Shown here piece by piece: positions 1-7,289 of a DNA stretch of 64,000 nt. Under the pieces are notes generated by a model, which had not been told where the DNA came from, ran no database searches, and saw only the letters and a program-made list of their open reading frames with translations. Position numbers and translations under genes: made by a program. The stretch's first letter is position 1. The number at the start of each line of letters is the position of its first letter. The DNA is from JABMPJ01 sp964345005 (GTDB lineage: Bacteria > Verrucomicrobiota > Kiritimatiellia > UBA8416 > JABMPJ01), in the NCBI GenBank assembly GCA_964345005.1, contig CAYFPQ010000001.1, positions 62,001 through 126,000 of the forward strand. The letters run 5' to 3'.

Positions 1-1854
1 GATTCGAGTGGGTATGGGCATACGGGGGATGTTCACAATGCTGTCTGGGTGGCTGATGGTCAGGCTGGCGGGGCGTTGCAGTTTGATGGGTACGGAGACT
101 ATGTCCGCGTGCCGAACACAGACCTGCTGAATCCGACGCAGTTTACGGTGTGTGCATGGGCGCAAACTGATCTTGTCTCGGTCCCGTGGCCGGAGCGGGC
201 GATCTGTGGGAAGCACGTGGCGGGAATCAACCAGCATTATTACTGGCTCATGCAAGCGGATGACAGGCTTCGCGTGACGATGGTTGGTGAGCCGGGGAGT
301 GGAAACCCCAGCTACCTGTATGGTGATGTGGCCCCGCTGGTTCGGCAATGGGCGCATGTGGCGTTAACCTGTGACGGTTCGATGAAGCGGCTTTACGTTA
401 ATGGGGTTCAGCAGGACGCAGTTCCAGAGAATACCTATAGTGGAAACCCCTATGACCTGCTGATCGGAGCAGGCGAATTCGCCTACGCGGGAGGTCCGCC
501 GCAGCGCTGGTGGCAGGGCAAGATCGATGATTTCCGGCTCTATAACCGGGCTCTCACGCAGCAGGAGCTGGTTGAGCTGGTTGGAGATCCCGGCCCCGGC
601 GAGTACGACGGCGTGGTCAGTGACGTTCTTGCAGTTGGTTGGGATGAGCGCGTGGGGTTGCGCTGGGTGGCTCCGGAGGATCCGGCTTCGTCCGCTTCGC
701 TGGACTACGCCAGGACAAGCTCTGCGTTCGCAGGGGTTCGGGTTCAGATGACGGTGGGTGGGCCGCCGACGGGGCCGGACGATGGTGTTACTGTGTATGA
801 TGGCGCACGGTCGACGACGGTGGTGACGGGGCTGACCGATGATGCCGTCTATGAGTTCGGGCTGTTTGCGTATGATGCCAGTGGCACGTTCGGGCCGGGA
901 GTGTTTGCTGAGGCGATGCCCTATAACAAGACGCGGCCCACACTGGAATGGAAGCCTGTCGATGGGGCAACGTGGTACCGGATTCGGATGTTCGGGCGCG
1001 GGGGGCGGAATCTTGACCAGTGGCTGGAGCAGGCTGAGCCCGGCTGGCGGGTTGACCATGATCTGGCGCCGGGTCGTCACATGTACCAGGTGCGCGGCTG
1101 GGTGCCGATCAGTGGCCCGACACGCTGGTGTCGTCCGCGGCGTATCCGTATTCCGGCGCGTATTCCGGAAGCTGCCCCGGCGACGGTGTCGCCGCGGGGT
1201 GACGTGTTGTCGAGTCAGGTCCGGTTCGTGTGGGACTGGGTGGAAGATGCCATCTGGTATGAGGTACAAATTCGCATCGAGGGTGGTGTGTGGACGGCGT
1301 TCTGGGTGCAGGATGTGCTGGAACGTTCGGTGGCGGGATTGCCGTGGGATGTCGAGGGCAAGTGGCGGGTCCGGGCTTGCGGTCTGGATGGACGCGGACG
1401 TTGGAGCGAGTGGCTGGCTTTCGAGCATGAGGAGGACGGTGGCGGGGATGGCGACGACTTCATTGGCGTAGGTGACGATGACGACGACGATGACGACGAT
1501 GATGACGACGACGATGACGACGACGATGACGATGCTCCAGGGGCGGGCATAACCATAGAGTACATCAGTGATGCCGGGGGGATCGTGTATGATCTGGAAC
1601 CGTTTACGCTTTATGGCGACGAGGTGGAACCAGGGCTTCGGCTATCCACGGCGCCGTCGGTGCCCGGTTCAGGCCAGGTCGTGCTGACATGGGAATCGGA
1701 ACCGGGAACAACCTATACGGTCTACGGATGCACGAATCTCCTTGGAGACCAATGGCAACCGGTCGAGACACTGGTCGGGGATGGGACAGAACTGGAGTTC
1801 CGGCACACCAGCAGCATAGCCCCCATGATGTTCTACCGGTTGGGTGCCGAGTAG
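1..1854 (+). CDS. Secreted LamG-domain surface protein, 5' end outside window
   Basis: The frame is open from the first base, so the start lies upstream; 617 residues are visible. Residues 15-190 form a LamG/concanavalin-like sandwich (motifs FTVCAWAQTD, KRLYVNGVQQD, GKIDDFRLYNRALT). Two or three fibronectin-like modules follow, then an acidic linker ending in 20 consecutive Asp. The last 75 residues are a small beta domain (VLTWESEPGTTYTVYG, then FYRLGAE) that often ends secreted proteins of the PVC group. Such proteins are exported and probably bind surface glycans or matrix. No signal peptide is visible because the N-terminus is missing. The 3' end directly abuts a cut-off gene remnant on the opposite strand. 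Function is inferred from architecture only. Confidence 0.85.
   Translation, partial: DSSGYGHTGDVHNAVWVADGQAGGALQFDGYGDYVRVPNTDLLNPTQFTVCAWAQTDLVSVPWPERAICGKHVAGINQHYYWLMQADDRLRVTMVGEPGSGNPSYLYGDVAPLVRQWAHVALTCDGSMKRLYVNGVQQDAVPENTYSGNPYDLLIGAGEFAYAGGPPQRWWQGKIDDFRLYNRALTQQELVELVGDPGPGEYDGVVSDVLAVGWDERVGLRWVAPEDPASSASLDYARTSSAFAGVRVQMTVGGPPTGPDDGVTVYDGARSTTVVTGLTDDAVYEFGLFAYDASGTFGPGVFAEAMPYNKTRPTLEWKPVDGATWYRIRMFGRGGRNLDQWLEQAEPGWRVDHDLAPGRHMYQVRGWVPISGPTRWCRPRRIRIPARIPEAAPATVSPRGDVLSSQVRFVWDWVEDAIWYEVQIRIEGGVWTAFWVQDVLERSVAGLPWDVEGKWRVRACGLDGRGRWSEWLAFEHEEDGGGDGDDFIGVGDDDDDDDDDDDDDDDDDDDDAPGAGITIEYISDAGGIVYDLEPFTLYGDEVEPGLRLSTAPSVPGSGQVVLTWESEPGTTYTVYGCTNLLGDQWQPVETLVGDGTELEFRHTSSIAPMMFYRLGAE
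1474..1533 (+). repeat. Poly-aspartate coding repeat, 20 Asp codons
   Basis: Sixty bases of alternating GAC and GAT codons encode 20 Asp in a row between the fibronectin-like modules and the C-terminal domain. The mix of two codons suggests selection for acidity rather than pure slippage. Asp-rich linkers in secreted proteins often bind calcium or act as spacers. Confidence 0.95.
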
Positions 1855-1867
1855 CAGCGCGCTCCCG

Positions 1868-2022
1868 GGGCAAAAAGAGTCAATGATGCCCACGGAGTCA
1901 TGAGGGTCGACGGCGGCTACCAACTCACTGCCGGTTGCCTTGATAGCGGCCAGGTGCCTGGGGGCAATGAAGCCCGCGGCGCCAATCAGGGCAAATCTCT
2001 GCGGTCTCGTTGACATGGTCAA
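1868..2022 (-). pseudogene. N-terminal remnant of a WbpB-like Gfo/Idh/MocA oxidoreductase
   Basis: Reading leftwards from ATG 2022 (or 2016) the first 52 residues contain FALIGAAGFIAPRHLAAIK and AAVDPHDSVGIIDSF, the Rossmann start typical of UDP-N-acetyl-2-amino-2-deoxyglucuronate dehydrogenases of O-antigen synthesis. The resemblance stops near 1868, just past the stop codon of the LamG gene, and the frame continues as antisense nonsense. A full family member has about 310-350 residues, so about 85 percent is gone. This looks like a 3' truncation by a rearrangement whose junction is near 1860. Family assignment is from remembered motifs. Confidence 0.7.
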
Positions 2023-2320
2023 ATGTCTGTGTCCGTTGCGGTCAATACTTCCTGTCGGCGACTATATGAAACAGCGTAGCAAATAGTCAGAATACATGAG
2101 TTCAAGAAAGCGTATGAGGTGGTGATTCGGTGGGGCTGTGGGACGGGGGAGGTCAAGGATGGGGAGGAGGTCGAAGGCCGGAAGCCGGAAGCCGGAAGCC
2201 GGAAGTCGGAGGGCGGAGATCGGAATGGCCCCAGGCATTCTGCTTGGGTTATGATCCTCCGTCGCCCTGTGGGCTATGGAGGACTCGTGTGCGACTCCTT
2301 TGGGGTGCGGGGGAGGATGA
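2023..2320. other. Gene-free spacer with heptad repeat
   Basis: No credible coding region is seen. The stretch contains the heptad array at 2175-2223 and, further right, a phrase (about 2294-2310) that recurs at about 4638-4654 with the shared core CCTTTGGGGTGCGG. It probably consists of decayed sequence and small repeats. Confidence 0.6.
2175..2223. repeat. Tandem heptad array, seven units
   Basis: Seven consecutive 7-base units follow the consensus A-A-G-C-C-G-G, drifting to AAGTCGG, AGGGCGG and AGATCGG at the right end. The same purine-rich heptad class (GTCGGAA-like) occurs at 6444-6468 and, in frame, inside rsmD at 6136-6171. Confidence 0.85.
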
Positions 2321-2465
2321 CCTGTAGAAGTATCCGTCTCCGCTGCGCTACGCCGTGACAAGCGTGTGGAAGCATGGGGCGGAACAGCATCAGGAAGAGC
2401 TGCTTGAGGATTGGAAACTTGCCGAGAAGCACGGGGATCTCAAGGCGATTGAGCCACTACGATAA
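2321..2465 (+). pseudogene. C-terminal remnant of a DUF4160 gene, frameshifted
   Basis: From about 2351 one frame reads LRRDKRVEAWG; after an apparent extra base near 2380 the next frame reads EQHQEELLEDWKLAEKHG and ends IEPLR at the stop 2463-2465. This is the usual C-terminus of DUF4160 proteins (AW.ELHQEEL..NW.LA.....L.PI.PL). No N-terminal part or start is found; the upstream frame is closed at 2318-2320. DUF4160 genes usually lie directly before a DUF2442 gene, as here, nine bases away, and the pair is suspected to act as a toxin-antitoxin or regulatory module. I consider this copy dead. Confidence 0.6.
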
Positions 2466-2474
2466 TACGTCGAT

Positions 2475-2774
2475 ATGTACTGGGATATCACAGATGCTGA
2501 ATATGAGGCTGAGTACCGGATTCGTGTTCGTTTCCGTGATGGAAATTCTGGTGTTGTCGATCTCAAGCCGTTGATCGAGAAGGGAGGCGTTTTCAGCGCC
2601 CTGCGCGACATGGAGGCGTTCAGGGCTTTCTCTGTCGATCCCGAATGGCATGTTCTGTCCTGGGAAGACGGCCGGATTGATGTTGCCCCCGAAACAATCT
2701 ATGAAGAGGCAACCGGAGAGAACGTTCTTCCGCTTGTTGCGGAGAGCCGCGCTTCCTACGGCACTCAAGCATAG
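2475..2774 (+). CDS. DUF2442 family protein
   Basis: The 99-residue product matches the DUF2442 pattern: YWDITDAEYEAEYRIRVRF at the start, then FRDGNSGVVDLKPL, GGVFSALRD, and SWEDGRIDVAPETIYEEATG near the end. The family is small, cytosolic and of unknown biochemical role; it is usually found beside DUF4160 and behaves like an antitoxin or DNA-binding partner. Here the upstream DUF4160 partner is broken, so this gene may be an orphan kept by chance or still useful as a solitary regulator. No good ribosome binding site precedes ATG 2475, which fits translational coupling to the lost partner. Confidence 0.8.
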   Translation: MYWDITDAEYEAEYRIRVRFRDGNSGVVDLKPLIEKGGVFSALRDMEAFRAFSVDPEWHVLSWEDGRIDVAPETIYEEATGENVLPLVAESRASYGTQA

Positions 2775-2985
2775 GCGGCATCCCTTTCATCGTCTTTTTT
2801 TACGGTTCGTCCGCAGAATCTATGGGTGGGCAACGGCACCTGCACAATCAGGAAGTGATTGCGAGGCGCGGAGAAAGAGGTGCAAATCTTGCGAAGAACG
2901 GGCAAGATTATTCCGTAACAGAATTGGCCGGGTCGCATAGAGCGGTTAAGCAGGTCGTTTAAGAGTAACCGGGCAAGGGTGGCGG
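2775..2985. other. Gene-free spacer with an 11-bp direct repeat
   Basis: No coding region is seen. The sequence GCGGTTAAGCA occurs at 2942-2952 and again at 2982-2992, 29 bases apart, the second copy overlapping the stop codon of the DUF5615 remnant. It may mark a past insertion or deletion. Confidence 0.5.
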
Positions 2986-3230
2986 TTAAGCAATCGAGTC
3001 AATGTCGGTCGTGGAACAGTTGCCCATTCTGATCCAGATTACCTTGGGTGGGAATCCGATGAGGGCACTGCGATCACTGTAATCCGCATCCTTTGTCACG
3101 ATGATGAAATCGTTGCGCGGGCGAACGCCCATAGTTGGATGTCGTTTGCCCGGGCCAGCCCGAGGTCCTTCCCCTCGCAAGTAAAGCCAAGCTTATGCCT
3201 GGCGCACCCTCGTCTCGATCGCCGTCGACT
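2986..3230 (-). pseudogene. DUF5615 (PIN-like toxin) pseudogene, frameshifted
   Basis: On the minus strand one frame reads DLGLARANDIQLWAFAR and the next reads NDFIIVTKDADYSDRSALIG, then PPKVIWIRMGNCST, ending DSIA at the stop 2986-2988. Together these make the core and C-terminus of DUF5615 proteins, PIN-like nuclease folds usually paired with DUF433 antitoxins. The frames switch near 3110-3118, so the gene is broken. The N-terminus is weak (upstream to about 3230) and no DUF433 partner is found. It belongs to the cluster of decayed toxin-antitoxin-like genes in this zone. Confidence 0.65.
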
Positions 3231-3374
3231 GAACTCGCATGCCACAGTTGACTCACAATAAACTCGCGACCGCAGAAACCCAGGGGTGGCGGTTTACTAA
3301 GACCTCTGGCATTGAAGCTCAACCCGGGGCAATCTTGTACTGTATGCCATTATGCAGATATAGATAAAATGGTC

Positions 3375-3402
3375 TTGATGTTGCTCGGATAAGCATTATG
3401 CT
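3375..3402 (+). promoter_or_regulatory. Putative sigma-70 promoter of the AAA ATPase gene
   Basis: TTGATG (3375-3380), a 16-base spacer and TATGCT (3397-3402) resemble a vegetative promoter, with a start expected near 3409. A ribosome binding site AAGGGA at 3417-3422 lies seven bases before ATG 3430. Confidence 0.45.
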
Positions 3403-3429
3403 GACTTGTGTAAACGAAGGGAATAGACC

Positions 3430-4548
3430 ATGAATCCATTCAAGTATGGGCAAGTTGTGCGTGGACGCGATTTCTGCCCGCGTCCGGAGTTACAAACGGC
3501 TCTTGCGAGTCATGTGGAGTCACGGCAGAACGTCCACGTGACAGGAGAGCGACGCACTGGGAAGACGTCGCTTATTCTTGAAACAGTTTCGAAACTGAAG
3601 CTGTCTCTCATTCACGTCGACCTGTTTCAGGTTAAGTCGACGCATGACGTGTACATGAGGATGCTTGACGGGGTTCTCACCCACAACACTTCGACCGCTT
3701 TCGTCAAGAGGTTGATGCAGGGCATCGCTTCGTTGAGGCCGACCATGAGTTACGACCAAGTCTCGGGAGCGCCCTCCATCAGTATTGCCCCTTCTGAGAA
3801 CGTCATGCCGGCAACCGTTGTTGGATTGCTCGATTTCATCAGAGAGAAGCTGGGCCAACGTGGGCTGGTGGTCTTTATCGATGAGTTCCAGGATGTGACC
3901 GAGCTGAAAGAAAAGGATGAGATGCTCGCGCTGATGAGAAGTCGAATCCAGTTACATGCGGATATCACCTATGTCTATGCCGGAAGCGTCAGAAGACGGA
4001 TGGATGACATTTTCTACAATCCGGACAGCCCTTTCTACAAATCGGCCCTTCCCGTTAAGGTGGAGAGTCTCAACAGCCTGACATTCAGCAACTATCTGAT
4101 GCAGCGCTTTGCATCCGGAGGAAGACCCGTTTCCGGTGAGATCATTGAACAGATATTCGATCTGACTCATTCGAATCCCGGTGATGTTCAAGAACTCTGT
4201 AACGCGTTATGGGATGTGACGGCTGATGAGTCGGCCATTCGCGACGATGACGTTGGCCGGGCAGTTATGGAGATCTTCATCAGGGAGAAGCCCTATTACG
4301 AACAGGTTGTCAGCGCGATCAGCGATACTCAGCTCAGGTTTCTGCGGGGATTGGCTGAATTCGATGGCAAGCAGATCTACTCCAGAGCATTTCTTGAGTA
4401 CACGGGAATCAAGCAGCCTGCGTCTGTTACGCGTGCGCTCAAGCGAATGGTGGATCTCAAAGTCGTCTATACCTATGGCAAGCAACACAAGTTCGCCAGC
4501 CCGTTCTTCCGGCTGTGGCTGCTCGACGCCGTAGGGGGCAAGTCTTGA
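3430..4548 (+). CDS. AAA+ ATPase of the archaeal-ATPase-like family
   Basis: The 372-residue protein starts NPFKYGQVVRGRDFCPR, the signature opening of prokaryotic ATPases of COG1672. Walker A is GERRTGKTS at residues 39-47 and Walker B is VVFIDEFQD at 147-155. The C-terminal third looks like a winged-helix module (residues about 300-370). Family members are cytosolic, usually solitary and enriched in accessory regions; their cellular role is mostly unknown, with a link to mobile or defence functions proposed. The gene has its own promoter and ribosome site and lies among toxin-antitoxin remains. The gene is intact. Confidence 0.85.
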   Translation: MNPFKYGQVVRGRDFCPRPELQTALASHVESRQNVHVTGERRTGKTSLILETVSKLKLSLIHVDLFQVKSTHDVYMRMLDGVLTHNTSTAFVKRLMQGIASLRPTMSYDQVSGAPSISIAPSENVMPATVVGLLDFIREKLGQRGLVVFIDEFQDVTELKEKDEMLALMRSRIQLHADITYVYAGSVRRRMDDIFYNPDSPFYKSALPVKVESLNSLTFSNYLMQRFASGGRPVSGEIIEQIFDLTHSNPGDVQELCNALWDVTADESAIRDDDVGRAVMEIFIREKPYYEQVVSAISDTQLRFLRGLAEFDGKQIYSRAFLEYTGIKQPASVTRALKRMVDLKVVYTYGKQHKFASPFFRLWLLDAVGGKS

Positions 4549-4665
4549 TGTGGCTGAGTAGAAGTGGGTAGGGTCAGATAATAGCATTCTCCCGTCTGGG
4601 TCGTGGGAGAGGGGCGGGGGGAGGGCTATGATGTGGCACCCCTTTGGGGTGCGGTAGGAAGAGGG

Positions 4666-4887
4666 TCAGGCAGGCTGAAGCACCTTCTTGTCTACATCTA
4701 GGATGTAGGAGAGGATGGTGCGTATGTCAAAGCGCTTGGAGGCATCCAGAATCTCGATGCCGACCAGGCGACCGTTGGTTGTTGTATCGAGGTTGACGCC
4801 TTCGGTCAGCTCGGAGACGCCATCCGGCGTTTCGTCGCCCAAACGCAGGTAGAGCGCGTCGACTTCTTTATCGTAATGTACTTTCAT
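4666..4887 (-). CDS. DUF2283 family protein
   Basis: The 73-residue product has the DUF2283 pattern: MKVHYDKEVDALYLRLGD at the start, then a central VNLDTTTNGRLVGIEILDAS. The family consists of small single-domain proteins. It overlaps the end of the DUF4258 gene by four bases (ATGA), so both are translated from one message in the order DUF4258-DUF2283. That pairing is common in bacteria and resembles type II toxin-antitoxin modules, with DUF2283 as the probable antitoxin; this role is inferred, not proven. Confidence 0.8.
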   Translation of the reverse strand: MKVHYDKEVDALYLRLGDETPDGVSELTEGVNLDTTTNGRLVGIEILDASKRFDIRTILSYILDVDKKVLQPA

Positions 4888-5108
4888 CGCGTCGCCTTCT
4901 TCACTGGATACGCTGTGATCACAACCGTTTCTTCAGTCTTTACCTCATAGACAACCTTGATCGGCAACCTGCGGCCGGGAAGATGACGTGTTACACTCTG
5001 ACGACCAGGTTCATCGGCCAGCGGCAGGAGCTTGGTAACGGCTTCCTCGTTGATGTCATACAGCTTCATCCTCCTTCGCGCATGTCGGGAGAATCGAACT
5101 TGTGCCAT
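4884..5108 (-). CDS. DUF4258 family protein (possible toxin of a small pair)
   Basis: The 74-residue protein carries the DUF4258 features: an N-terminal FSRHARRRMKLYDI helix, a central acidic turn and a closing IKVVYEVKTEETVVITAYPV strand pair. The fold is thought to be related to RelE/BrnT-like RNases, which fits the basic residues after HARRRM. A GGAG ribosome site precedes ATG 5108 by seven bases. It is the first gene of a two-gene unit with DUF2283. Toxicity is an inference from family context. Confidence 0.75.
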   Translation of the reverse strand: MAQVRFSRHARRRMKLYDINEEAVTKLLPLADEPGRQSVTRHLPGRRLPIKVVYEVKTEETVVITAYPVKKATR

Positions 5109-5184
5109 GCGGTGCTCCGATTGTCCTGCTCTGACTAAGATTATGCACTGGGGCAGAAGCGATGTCCAGATGTTAGACAGGGCA

Positions 5185-5667
5185 CTAATCCCCGAACTTG
5201 GCGGCGAGATGAGCCTGAACGGAGGGGGGGACGAACTCGCTGGTGTCGCCGCCGAGCTGGGCGACTTCGCGGACCGTACTGGAGCTGACGTAGCTGTGGA
5301 TTTCTTTGGGCATCATGAAGAGCGTTTCGATCTCGGGTTCGAGCTTACGGTTGGTCAGGGCCATCTGGAACTCGTACTCGAAGTCGGAATAGGCGCGCAA
5401 CCCGCGAATCAGTATCCCTGCGCCCTTGGCGCGGGCGTACTTCACGAGCAGATCGTTAAACGTGTCGACTTCGACGTTTTCGAACTGCGCCGTCACCTCG
5501 CTGGCCATGGCCAGGCGCTCTTCCACACTGAAAAGTGTCGATTTCGGCGTCGATTCCGCAACGGCGAGTACGACGCGCTCGAAAATCTCGGACGAGCGTT
5601 CGATAAGGTCGAGATGTCCCAATGTGATGGGGTCGAATGTACCTGCGTAGACAGCGGTCGTTCTCAT
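5185..5667 (-). CDS. coaD: Phosphopantetheine adenylyltransferase
   Basis: CoaD transfers AMP from ATP to 4'-phosphopantetheine to give dephospho-CoA, the fourth step of coenzyme A synthesis, in the cytosol. The 160-residue length is standard. The nucleotidyltransferase signature GTFDPITLGHLDLI is at residues 9-22 (TxGH motif), and the second ATP motif appears as SSSTVRE near residue 131. The gene follows rsmD on the same strand after a 157-base spacer with two hairpins; rsmD-coaD is a very common bacterial pair. Nothing unusual is seen in the enzyme itself. Confidence 0.97.
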   Translation of the reverse strand: MRTTAVYAGTFDPITLGHLDLIERSSEIFERVVLAVAESTPKSTLFSVEERLAMASEVTAQFENVEVDTFNDLLVKYARAKGAGILIRGLRAYSDFEYEFQMALTNRKLEPEIETLFMMPKEIHSYVSSSTVREVAQLGGDTSEFVPPSVQAHLAAKFGD

Positions 5668-5760
5668 AGTAGGACTCCTCTTGTCTGTTCGTGGCTGTTA
5701 GGAGCGAGTCATGGACGTTCCGGCATTTCCCTCGCGCAATCCAGCCGCAGATACTGTGGC

Positions 5761-5818
5761 GATCCCCCTCTTCAGTGATCGGGGGATCATTGACTCCTGC
5801 CGGGTAAACCGGCAGGGG
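5761..5818 (-). other. Two perfect hairpins between rsmD and coaD
   Basis: GATCCCCC (5761-5768) pairs with GGGGGATC (5781-5788) around a 12-base loop. Directly after it CCTGCCGG (5796-5803) pairs with CCGGCAGG (5809-5816) around GTAAA. Neither is followed by a T run, so they are unlikely to be classical terminators; they may process the rsmD-coaD message or be small repeats. Confidence 0.6.
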
Positions 5819-5824
5819 GTCAGA

Positions 5825-6418
5825 TTACGTGCTGTCAGTGCGTGCAAATGCTCTTATGCGTGTCTTTCCGTATTCACGATCGACCACAGTCTGCCAACCC
5901 TCGGGCGCCTCGGTCTTAGATGCGCGGCGTCCACCGGGTGATTCATACATGAAAATGCCGTCCTTGGCCAGCACCTGTCCTTCACGGATCAGCTCAAGCA
6001 GCTCGGTGAGCGGATCCTGCTGACCTGTCCGGGCATCAGCATAGGGCGGGTCGGCGTAAATGATGTCGTAAGGGGGACGTCCCGCGGCGCGGCGCAGGAA
6101 GCGCAATGCGTCGTCTGCGACCACTCTTGTGTTGCTTCCGACTTCTGACCTCTGGCCTCCGACCTCCGACACATTGGCGCGTAGCACGGCCAATGTGGAA
6201 CGGTTCTGCTCTACCCAGGTGATTTCAGCGGCGCCGCGACTGAGCGCTTCAAGGCCGACAGCTCCGGAACCGGCGTACAGATCCAGAAACCGCGCGTCCG
6301 GTACACGAGACATCAGGATGTTGAACACGGCCTGGCGTACCATGTCCTGCGTGGGGCGCACGCCAGACTTCGGTGTCCGCAGATTCCTGCCCCTGTACTG
6401 ACCTCCTGTGATGCGCAT
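5825..6418 (-). CDS. rsmD: 16S rRNA (guanine966-N2)-methyltransferase with a repeat-derived loop
   Basis: RsmD methylates G966 of 16S rRNA using S-adenosylmethionine. The 197-residue protein has the opening MRITGGQYRGRNL, the SAM motif LDLYAGSGAVGLEALSRGA and the catalytic DPPY (YADPPYADA). Between the LRAN helix and the VVADDALRFL strand it carries an extra loop SEVGGQRSEVGS encoded by heptad repeat DNA at 6136-6171. The loop is a few residues longer than usual at this place and contains an internal copy of SEVG. It lies on the surface side of the Rossmann fold, so activity is probably kept. The gene is divergent from yceD across a 98-base spacer that holds another copy of the same repeat. 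Confidence 0.93.
   Translation of the reverse strand: MRITGGQYRGRNLRTPKSGVRPTQDMVRQAVFNILMSRVPDARFLDLYAGSGAVGLEALSRGAAEITWVEQNRSTLAVLRANVSEVGGQRSEVGSNTRVVADDALRFLRRAAGRPPYDIIYADPPYADARTGQQDPLTELLELIREGQVLAKDGIFMYESPGGRRASKTEAPEGWQTVVDREYGKTRIRAFARTDST
6136..6171 (-). repeat. Heptad repeat inside the rsmD coding region
   Basis: On the minus strand five heptads of the GTCGGAG/GTCAGAA type run in frame through rsmD. The same word family lies 270 bases away in the upstream spacer (6444-6468) and at 2203-2223. Confidence 0.8.
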
Positions 6419-6428
6419 GGCGGGACTG

Positions 6429-6434
6429 TATAAT
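6429..6434 (+). promoter_or_regulatory. Possible -10 box (TATAAT) for the yceD operon
   Basis: A perfect TATAAT lies 83 bases before the yceD start in the divergent spacer. No good -35 box is seen at the right distance, so the call is weak. The complementary strand offers TATTAT for rsmD. Confidence 0.3.
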
Positions 6435-6443
6435 AAGGGATAC

Positions 6444-6468
6444 AGAAGTCGGAAGTCAGAAGTCGCAA
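6444..6468. repeat. Heptad repeat, about three and a half units
   Basis: Units AGAAGTC, GGAAGTC, AGAAGTC and a partial GCAAG repeat with period 7 in the rsmD-yceD spacer. It is the same family as the rsmD-internal repeat. Confidence 0.75.
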
Positions 6469-6516
6469 GAACGCTTTCCCTTGCCGGGAATTGGGCGGGC
6501 GCGGTAGATTGAAGGC

Positions 6517-6981
6517 ATGGAAGCGATCATCATTGCGCGGCTGCCCGAGGAGGGCGAGCAGTTCAAGGGCGAGGATCCGCCAGAGGTTCTGGAGGTGCAG
6601 CCGGACGATGCGGTGGTTTCGGTGGGACCACTGCGCTATGACCTCACGGCGACACCGCTGATGGGGGATGAGCTGCTGGTGAGGGGAAATGTTCGGTGTG
6701 AAGTCGTCTTCCGATGCTCCCGCTGTGCTGCAGAGTTCGCCCGGGAGGTGGCCGAAGACCCCTATGTGCGGTCCTACGAACTGCACGATGAAACCGAATC
6801 TGTGGACTTGACCCCCGATATGCGTGAGGCTACACTCCTCGCCTTTCCTGCATACCCGGTGTGCGATTCGGACTGTTTGGGACTATGTTCGAAGTGTGGG
6901 AAGGACCTGAACGAGGGCCCGTGTGAGTGCGTCCCTGAACCGGATGCGCGTTGGGACCAGCTCAGGGGTTTAGAGCTTTAG
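6517..6981 (+). CDS. yceD: YceD/DUF177 family protein, partner of ribosomal protein L32
   Basis: The 154-residue protein has the DUF177 layout: an N-terminal beta domain, then VFRCSRCAAEF, and a second cysteine group in the C-terminal half (CDSDCLGLC, CGKDLNEGPCEC) that could bind zinc. DUF177 genes almost always precede rpmF, as here with nine bases between, and in plants and Escherichia coli the family is linked to 23S rRNA accumulation. It therefore probably helps large-subunit assembly in the cytosol. It opens the fatty-acid and phospholipid run yceD-rpmF-plsX-fabH-fabD-fabG-acpP-fabF. Confidence 0.88.
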   Translation: MEAIIIARLPEEGEQFKGEDPPEVLEVQPDDAVVSVGPLRYDLTATPLMGDELLVRGNVRCEVVFRCSRCAAEFAREVAEDPYVRSYELHDETESVDLTPDMREATLLAFPAYPVCDSDCLGLCSKCGKDLNEGPCECVPEPDARWDQLRGLEL

Positions 6982-6990
6982 GGGGAAAAC

Positions 6991-7173
6991 ATGGCAGTAC
7001 CGAAAAGAAAGTCATCGAAAAGCAAGATTCGTACACGCAGGGCGTCTCATAAGACGACTGTGAATCCTGCCAAGCCCTGCCCTGAGTGTGGCGCTGCACA
7101 GCAGCCGCACCGCGCCTGTCCGTCCTGCGGTTACTATCGCGGCCGACAGGTTGTCTCAGTTTCGGCAGAGTAG
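6991..7173 (+). CDS. rpmF: 50S ribosomal protein L32
   Basis: The 60-residue protein begins MAVPKRKSSKSKIRTRRA, the L32 hallmark, and contains the zinc ribbon CPECGAAQQPHRACPSCGYY, that is two CxxC pairs. The paired cysteines mark the zinc-binding C+ form. The ribosome site GGGGGA precedes the start by six bases. It is followed by a strong intrinsic terminator before plsX, so L32 can be made at a higher level than the lipid enzymes downstream. Confidence 0.97.
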   Translation: MAVPKRKSSKSKIRTRRASHKTTVNPAKPCPECGAAQQPHRACPSCGYYRGRQVVSVSAE

Positions 7174-7217
7174 CTGAATCGGATCCAGGAGTGCCCGAGA
7201 CAGGGACACTTCGCGTT

Positions 7218-7244
7218 AACCCAGGGCGATAGCCCTGGGTTTTC
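7218..7244 (+). terminator. Rho-independent terminator or attenuator after rpmF
   Basis: AACCCAGGGC (7218-7227) pairs perfectly with GCCCTGGGTT (7232-7241) around the tetraloop GATA and is followed by TTCC. It lies 45 bases after the rpmF stop and 46 bases before plsX. Partial readthrough would separate ribosomal from lipid gene expression. Confidence 0.75.
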
Positions 7245-7289
7245 CATAGGTTGGCAGAAGCGCCACGGGGCGCGGGAGAGACAACTCGC

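Noticed and set aside
1215..1565. A poly-serine protein on the minus strand
   Set aside because: The serine run is the mirror reading of the Asp codons of the LamG protein.
2175..2223. CRISPR-like array
   Set aside because: The units are 7 bases long and directly adjacent, without spacers; no cas gene is present.
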